Shown: positions 59,881 through 64,000 of the stretch, one piece after another | How the letters are laid out: the number at the start of each line of letters is the position of its first letter | Numbering within the stretch: the stretch's first letter is position 1 | Assembly: GCF_025398195.1 (NCBI RefSeq) | Contig: NZ_JAODNV010000006.1 | Location: 172,001-236,000 of the forward strand | DNA: 64,000 nt | From: Chelativorans petroleitrophicus | GTDB taxonomy: Bacteria; Pseudomonadota; Alphaproteobacteria; Rhizobiales; Rhizobiaceae | Direction: 5' to 3' | The notes under the pieces: model-generated | What the model was told of the DNA's origin: nothing | Seen by the model: only the letters and a program-made list of their open reading frames with translations | The model's database searches: none | Program-made: the position numbers and the translations under genes

Positions 59881-62193
59881 ATGGGCATTCGCAAGATCAC
59901 GGACATTCCCGAGGACGTCTATGTCCAGTTCGTCAGGTCGCTGTTTGCGAACAGCGGCACGCTGATTGTCGGTGCTCTCTGCCACGTAGCTGTTGCGCTT
60001 GTGGCGTATATACGAACGGAACGGCCTCTCTTCGCGCTCTTTTCCGTCCTGTTTCTCGCCGTCGGCGTCTGGCGCTATTTCGACATGCAGCGGTGCCGGG
60101 AAAGGCTAGAAAAGCTTGATCTCGAAACCGCTCGCGAACTGGAGACCAGCTACGTCGTCAAGGGCGGCATCCAGGGTCTGCTGCTCGGCACTTTCGGTTT
60201 CGTCGCGATCTATCTCTACCCTGATCTGTTCGTCGAACTGGGCGCGCTCTCGGTCAATCTGGCATCTCTGGTCACGGTCGTAGGGCGCAACTACGGCTCG
60301 CCGCGCATGGTCGTGGTTTTCGTAACCACCATGCTGGTGCCCGTCGGCACGGGTCTCCTGCTGCACGCCGAACTGGCGCACGTCGTGCTGGGTCTGCTGA
60401 TCTTTCCGTTCGGCCTTATCATCATCAGCAATGCCGCGGGTTTGCGTGGAATTCTGGCGAGCGTCGTCCTGGAGCGCCGGAAGGTGAGCCAGCTTGCCCA
60501 GCGGTTCGACCGGGCGCTCAACACCATGTCTCACGGGCTGATCATGTTCAGTCCCGAAGGGCGCGCGGTCGTCGCCAATGCCCAGGCGGCGGAGTTTCTG
60601 GGTTTCCGCTCTTCCGAGCAGCTTCTCGGCCGCTCTCTGAAAGCGCTTCTCTTGCGCGGCGTTGCGGGCAAGCTTCTGCGCGGGAAGGATTACGTCCACG
60701 CCGAAACGCAGTTGACGAAAGCGTTGAAACAGGGGCGTGGCCGCAAGGTGCTCCTGCCGCTCACCGATGGGCGCTACTTTGAGTTTTCCGCTCGCGAGGG
60801 GCGGGAGGAGCTCGGCGTCATCACGTTCGAAGAGGTGACCCAGCGCGTCGAGGCGGAGGCGCGCATCCGCCACATGGCGCGCTATGACAGCCTTACCGAC
60901 CTGCCCAACCGCGCCTATTTCCATGAGATGGTCACGAATCTCATGGCCTCCGGCGATCCCGATCGGTTGTGTGGCCTCGCGGTGCTGGACCTCGACGATT
61001 TCAAGAGCGTCAATGACACGCTCGGCCACCCGGTGGGAGACGGGCTGATCTATGCGGTGGCGGAGCGGCTGTCGGGCTGTGCCACGGACAATGTGAAGAT
61101 CAGCCGCTTCGGCGGCGACGAGTTCATGATCTTCATCAACCGCGTGGAGGACGAGAACGATTTTGCCCTCCAGTTCCAGACGATCTTCGATCGGCTGCAG
61201 GGGGAAGTCGAAGTCGCCGGACACAGCCTCAGAATTCAGGCCAGTGCAGGCGCGGTTGTGGTGCCAGTGCGCTCCTACGATATGGACGCGATCACGGTTA
61301 AGGCCGACCTTGCGCTGTATAACGCCAAGGAGCAGGGCAAGAACCGCTGGCGGCTGTTCAAGGAGGAGATGGACGAGGCCTTCCGCAGCAAGCAGGTCAT
61401 GAAGGCCGACCTGCGCAGCGCCATCCAGGCGCGTGCGCTGCGCGTCGTCTATCAGCCGATCATCGATATGCGCACCATGCGCATCTCGGATTGCGAGGCG
61501 CTTTGCCGGTGGGACCACCCGGAACTGGGGCCGATCTCACCCGCCGTATTCATTCCGCTTGCAGAGGAGATCGGCCTCGTCTCGGAGATCAGCGCGCTTG
61601 TGCTTGAGGCGGCGTGCCAGGAGTGCGCCCGCTGGCCCGAGGATCTCGGCGTATCGGTCAACCTTTCGGCCAAGGACTTCCACAGCGGGGCCGTGGTGGA
61701 CAAGGTGCGCAACGCGCTGACCAAGGCCGGTCTGGCTGCGCACCGGTTGGAAGTCGAGGTTACCGAGACGACCCTTCTGGATGACCGGGCGTTAAACCGC
61801 CACTATATCAACGAGCTGAAGGCGCTTGGCGTCCGCATCGCGCTCGACGACTTCGGCACGGGCTATTCCAGCCTGAGCTATCTGCACACCTTGCCGCTCG
61901 ATCGCGTCAAGATCGACGGAAGCTTCCTGCAGGATATCATCGGCAACAGCCGGTCGCACCAGCTTCTGAAGAGTGTGGTAGAGCTTTCGCGAAATCTCGG
62001 CCTCGCCGTTACCGTAGAGGGCGTGGAGACGTTCGAACAGCTCAAGATTCTTGCCGAATCGGTCAAACCGGATCGCGTGCAGGGTTTCCTCTTCGGCTCG
62101 GCGCTGTCGTCCTCCGGCATCGAGACCATGTCGAACATGGTCTGGTCGCCCGACGGCAAGTTCCGGAAGCACGACCTCACCGTCCAGCACTGA
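59881..62193 (+). CDS. Membrane GGDEF-EAL protein (c-di-GMP turnover)
   Basis: 770 aa. Residues about 20-195 hold roughly five or six hydrophobic segments, a PAS-like domain follows (about 200-320, 'FDRALNTMSHGLIMFSPEGRAVVANAQAAEFLGF'), then GGDEF and EAL domains. GGDEF is intact at 411-415 with 'DLDDFKSVNDTLGHPVGDGL'. The RxxD inhibitory site is absent: the R and D positions hold T and V. The EAL motif is E539-A540-L541, with 'SVNLSAKDF' and 'ALDDFGTGYSSLSYLHTLPLDRVKID'. Both cyclase and phosphodiesterase activity look possible; the net direction cannot be told from sequence. Confidence 0.92.
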   Translation: MGIRKITDIPEDVYVQFVRSLFANSGTLIVGALCHVAVALVAYIRTERPLFALFSVLFLAVGVWRYFDMQRCRERLEKLDLETARELETSYVVKGGIQGLLLGTFGFVAIYLYPDLFVELGALSVNLASLVTVVGRNYGSPRMVVVFVTTMLVPVGTGLLLHAELAHVVLGLLIFPFGLIIISNAAGLRGILASVVLERRKVSQLAQRFDRALNTMSHGLIMFSPEGRAVVANAQAAEFLGFRSSEQLLGRSLKALLLRGVAGKLLRGKDYVHAETQLTKALKQGRGRKVLLPLTDGRYFEFSAREGREELGVITFEEVTQRVEAEARIRHMARYDSLTDLPNRAYFHEMVTNLMASGDPDRLCGLAVLDLDDFKSVNDTLGHPVGDGLIYAVAERLSGCATDNVKISRFGGDEFMIFINRVEDENDFALQFQTIFDRLQGEVEVAGHSLRIQASAGAVVVPVRSYDMDAITVKADLALYNAKEQGKNRWRLFKEEMDEAFRSKQVMKADLRSAIQARALRVVYQPIIDMRTMRISDCEALCRWDHPELGPISPAVFIPLAEEIGLVSEISALVLEAACQECARWPEDLGVSVNLSAKDFHSGAVVDKVRNALTKAGLAAHRLEVEVTETTLLDDRALNRHYINELKALGVRIALDDFGTGYSSLSYLHTLPLDRVKIDGSFLQDIIGNSRSHQLLKSVVELSRNLGLAVTVEGVETFEQLKILAESVKPDRVQGFLFGSALSSSGIETMSNMVWSPDGKFRKHDLTVQH

Positions 62194-62344
62194 AACCCGC
62201 CTGTTGACTAGTGGCGGGCTCTACTCTGAGTATGCGGAACATTAACCTTAACACAACGTAAACGGCTAGCGTTGGATTTTCATCTTTTTGAAATCAAACA
62301 TGTCGTTTACTGTAAGTGGACAAGTGCTGTGGGGACGGCCTTTC

Positions 62345-63118
62345 ATGTCTATTGGGGAATTTGCATCAGACGATGTCCGGTGGCCTGCGCGCGACCGCGA
62401 CATGGAATCACCATTCAACAGGTCGGTGTTTTCTGTTCTTGAACGGATCGAATACCGCGTCTGCGAGCGCGGGGAGGACCTGGAGGCAATCTACCGCCTT
62501 CGCTACGATTCCTACCTCGCCGCAGGCATGGTGCGTGAAGACGCGGCGCGAATGGTGGAGGATCGCTACGACGAGCTTCCGAACTCCTACCGGTTCGGCG
62601 TCTACTACGACGGCGTTCTGGTGAGCACGCTGCGCCTGCACTATGTGGATAGCGCATTTCCGGTATCTCCGAGCAGCGAAGTATTCGGGGATATTCTGGA
62701 GCCGCGCATCGCTCGGGGCGAAACTTTCGTCGATCCAAGCCGGTTTGCCGCCGCGGCGGAATGGTCGAAGACGCTGCGCGTGCTTCCTTACGTCACGCTG
62801 AGGCTCGCGATGCTTGCCTGCAAGCATTTCTATCCCACCTATTGCCTCACGGCGATCAAGGAAGAGCATTCGGCGTTCTACCGGCGGGTCTTCAGGTCCG
62901 TACCCGCCGCTGGTGTTCGCAGCTATCCCGGATTGACGGTGCCGGTGCATCTGCTCCAGTCGAGCATCGAGGCCAATCTGGAAGGAATCATTCAGCGTTT
63001 TCCCTTCTTCCGCTCGACGGCGTTTGAACGCCGCATGCTCTTCGAGCGGCCGAAGAAAGGCGAGCTCGCGCCGCTGACAATTCTGCCGACGGCGCGCTAT
63101 TTCAAGCAGGCGGCCTGA
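62345..63118 (+). CDS. FeeM-like N-acyl amino acid synthase (GNAT/AHL-synthase fold)
   Basis: 257 aa. 'YRVCERGEDLEAIYRLRYDSYLAAGMVRED' and 'YRFGVYYDGVLVSTLRLHYVD', then 'ETFVDPSRFAAAAEWSKTLRVLPYVTLRLAMLACKHFYPTYCLTAIKEEHSAFYRRVF', match the FeeM family. These enzymes transfer acyl groups from acyl-ACP to amino acids, and the fold is related to LuxI/GNAT. I choose the ATG at 62345 because GGGGACGG precedes it; an ATG at 62300 in frame is possible. It lies 150 bp after the GGDEF-EAL gene on the same strand. The product has not been defined for this homologue. Confidence 0.8.
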   Translation: MSIGEFASDDVRWPARDRDMESPFNRSVFSVLERIEYRVCERGEDLEAIYRLRYDSYLAAGMVREDAARMVEDRYDELPNSYRFGVYYDGVLVSTLRLHYVDSAFPVSPSSEVFGDILEPRIARGETFVDPSRFAAAAEWSKTLRVLPYVTLRLAMLACKHFYPTYCLTAIKEEHSAFYRRVFRSVPAAGVRSYPGLTVPVHLLQSSIEANLEGIIQRFPFFRSTAFERRMLFERPKKGELAPLTILPTARYFKQAA

Positions 63119-63123
63119 TTGAT

Positions 63124-63155
63124 CGCCTCACCCAGCACCGCGGCAGGGTGAGGCG
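63124..63155. other. Hairpin after the FeeM-like gene
   Basis: CGCCTCACCC (63124-63133) pairs perfectly with GGGTGAGGCG (63146-63155), a 10-bp stem with a 12-nt loop, starting 6 bp after the stop codon. There is no T-run. It is a likely mRNA 3'-end structure or Rho-aided terminator. Confidence 0.45.
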
Positions 63156-63192
63156 CGGAAATGCTCGCGGCAGGCCGGGAAAGGGAATCGAC

Positions 63193-63336
63193 ATGGTTGA
63201 CATTGCCCTCGCTCCGCTGGTGGCGCTGATTGCCGGCATTCTGATCCTCGTCATGCCGCGCCTGCTCAACTACATCGTCGCCTTCTATCTCATCATCGTC
63301 GGCTTGATCGGCCTGTTTCCGGGGCTTCTCGGCTGA
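63193..63336 (+). CDS. Small membrane protein, DUF3096 type
   Basis: 47 aa, almost wholly two hydrophobic helices joined by a short 'MPRLLNY' turn: 'VDIALAPLVALIAGILILVMPRLLNYIVAFYLIIVGLIGLF'. The ATG at 63193 follows AAGGGA at 6 nt. Short proteins of this pattern are common in Hyphomicrobiales and of unknown function. Confidence 0.8.
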   Translation: MVDIALAPLVALIAGILILVMPRLLNYIVAFYLIIVGLIGLFPGLLG

Positions 63337-63556
63337 ACCCGAATCTTTGAAGGCCGCAGGGCGGCGGAGGAGCTGTTGCGCTTCATCGCCTGGCGAAGAC
63401 CTCATTTTCGGCGGCGATCGGCCGTTCGCCGGCTGATATTAGCGCTAGGCCCCGCAACCGCCTGGGCATAGCGCCGCCATGCGGCCATGCGCCCATTGCC
63501 CTTCACCGGTGTTTTCGCTATTCCCCTTTGCCAGTTTTCTTCCAAGGGGTCATGCG

Positions 63557-63784
63557 ATGGCAGAGAAACAGCCGGATGCTCCGGCCGAGACGGGTGCGAT
63601 AATGGACTACGAAGAGCACGAGCGCACCTATAAACTCTTCCTGACGATTGCCAAATACGCCTGTCTGGTGGCGGCGGCTTTGCTGATCGCGATGGCGTTC
63701 GGCTTCTTTACATCAGCCGGGTTGATTTCCAGCACCATCCTTTTCCTCCTCATCTGCGCCTTGGGTTACTGGATCCTGGGTTAG
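63557..63784 (+). CDS. aa3-type cytochrome c oxidase subunit IV
   Basis: 75 aa. 'MDYEEHERTYKLFLTIAKYACLVAAALLIAMAFGFF' is the bacterial COX subunit IV signature, followed by a second hydrophobic segment. The ATG at 63557 follows AAGGGG; an upstream in-frame ATG at 63479 would add an unlikely leader. The gene stands next to pntA, as in many alphaproteobacteria, rather than with the other oxidase genes. Confidence 0.85.
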   Translation: MAEKQPDAPAETGAIMDYEEHERTYKLFLTIAKYACLVAAALLIAMAFGFFTSAGLISSTILFLLICALGYWILG

Positions 63785-63846
63785 GCGCCGGGCCCGCGTC
63801 CCGCGGGCCTTGAGCGAGGGGGAGGGCCAAAGACGAGGGTTTGAAC

Positions 63847-64000
63847 GTGGGACAGAGCGTATTTGTGCCGAAGGAAGGTGCTGGCGAACCGCGGGTGGCG
63901 GCCTCGCCTGACACCGTGAAGCGCCTGACGGCGCTCGGCTTCGATGTGGTGATCGAACAAGGCGCAGGGCTCGGCTCGCGTATCCCGGACGAGGATTTCG
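63847..64000 (+). CDS. pntA: NAD(P) transhydrogenase subunit alpha, N-terminal fragment
   Basis: 51 codons before the window ends. 'GQSVFVPKEGAGEPRVAASPDTVKRLTALGFDVVIEQGAG' is the start of the alanine dehydrogenase/PNT N-terminal domain of the proton-translocating transhydrogenase. The start is a GTG at 63847 with GAGGG about 8 nt upstream; an in-frame TTG at 63841 is possible. The enzyme couples proton entry to NADPH formation. The rest lies beyond the window. Confidence 0.88.
   Translation, partial: MGQSVFVPKEGAGEPRVAASPDTVKRLTALGFDVVIEQGAGLGSRIPDEDF

Noticed and set aside
1-64000. CRISPR arrays, tRNA or rRNA genes, prophage or transposase genes
   Set aside because: I looked for regular spaced repeats, tRNA T-loop-like sequences, integrase or transposase motifs on both strands and found none that hold up.

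Overview
The window is GC-rich, densely coded DNA from an alphaproteobacterium, most likely a Hyphomicrobiales member near Phyllobacteriaceae/Rhizobiaceae. The signs are an aa3-type cytochrome oxidase subunit IV gene beside pntA, an AglEFGK-type sugar transporter, PuuD-type urate hydroxylase, an IclR-regulated pcaIJF cluster, and palindromic dispersed repeats typical of that order. It reads as ordinary chromosome rich in transport and catabolism. I see no prophage, insertion sequence, CRISPR array, rRNA or tRNA.

Layout. 1-3.1 kb: the end of an SDR gene, then a three-gene ABC importer of the TrpXYZ type. 3.4-9.7 kb: a LysE-type exporter, a creatininase-like / COG0523 metallochaperone / WD40 set, and MarR, LacI and LysR regulators. 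10.3-17.2 kb is a metal block: a MerR regulator divergent from a Zn/Cd/Pb export ATPase, converging on a four-gene Mn/Zn ABC importer whose leader carries Fur-family-like palindromes. 17.4-18.7 kb: rlmN. 19-26 kb: a sugar-acid dehydratase converging on an alpha-glucoside-type ABC importer without its usual glucosidase gene. 26-26.7 kb: a long AT-richer gap that holds a complete small-RNA transcription unit (promoter, palindrome over the -35, terminator). 26.9-28.5 kb: UdgX and a conserved hypothetical.

28.6-42.5 kb is a purine-degradation island: glycerate kinase, guanine deaminase, urate hydroxylase, a LysR regulator, xanthine dehydrogenase (xdhABC), HIU hydrolase, a fused allantoinase/OHCU decarboxylase, ureidoglycine aminohydrolase, ureidoglycolate lyase and a second deaminase. 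It runs from guanine to glyoxylate and on to 2-phosphoglycerate, except that no allantoate-cleaving enzyme is visible. Its two divergent promoter regions share a conserved element. A truncated CopG-type antitoxin and a palindromic repeat sit inside it.

42.5-50 kb: a toxin-antitoxin pair whose toxin is frameshifted at a C6 tract, pcaF/pcaJ/pcaI with a divergent IclR regulator, and xylAB. 50-56 kb: a hydroxyacid dehydrogenase, an AprI/Inh-like inhibitor, a C26 amidotransferase, and a TRAP transporter whose binding-protein gene converges on its membrane-subunit genes. 56-64 kb: a fused indolepyruvate ferredoxin oxidoreductase, a membrane GGDEF-EAL protein, a FeeM-like acyltransferase, two small membrane proteins, and the start of pntA.

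The strongest items for follow-up are the sRNA locus at 26.3-26.4 kb, the shared purine regulatory element, the frameshifted toxin, the permease with a C-terminal helix-turn-helix-like domain, and UdgX.
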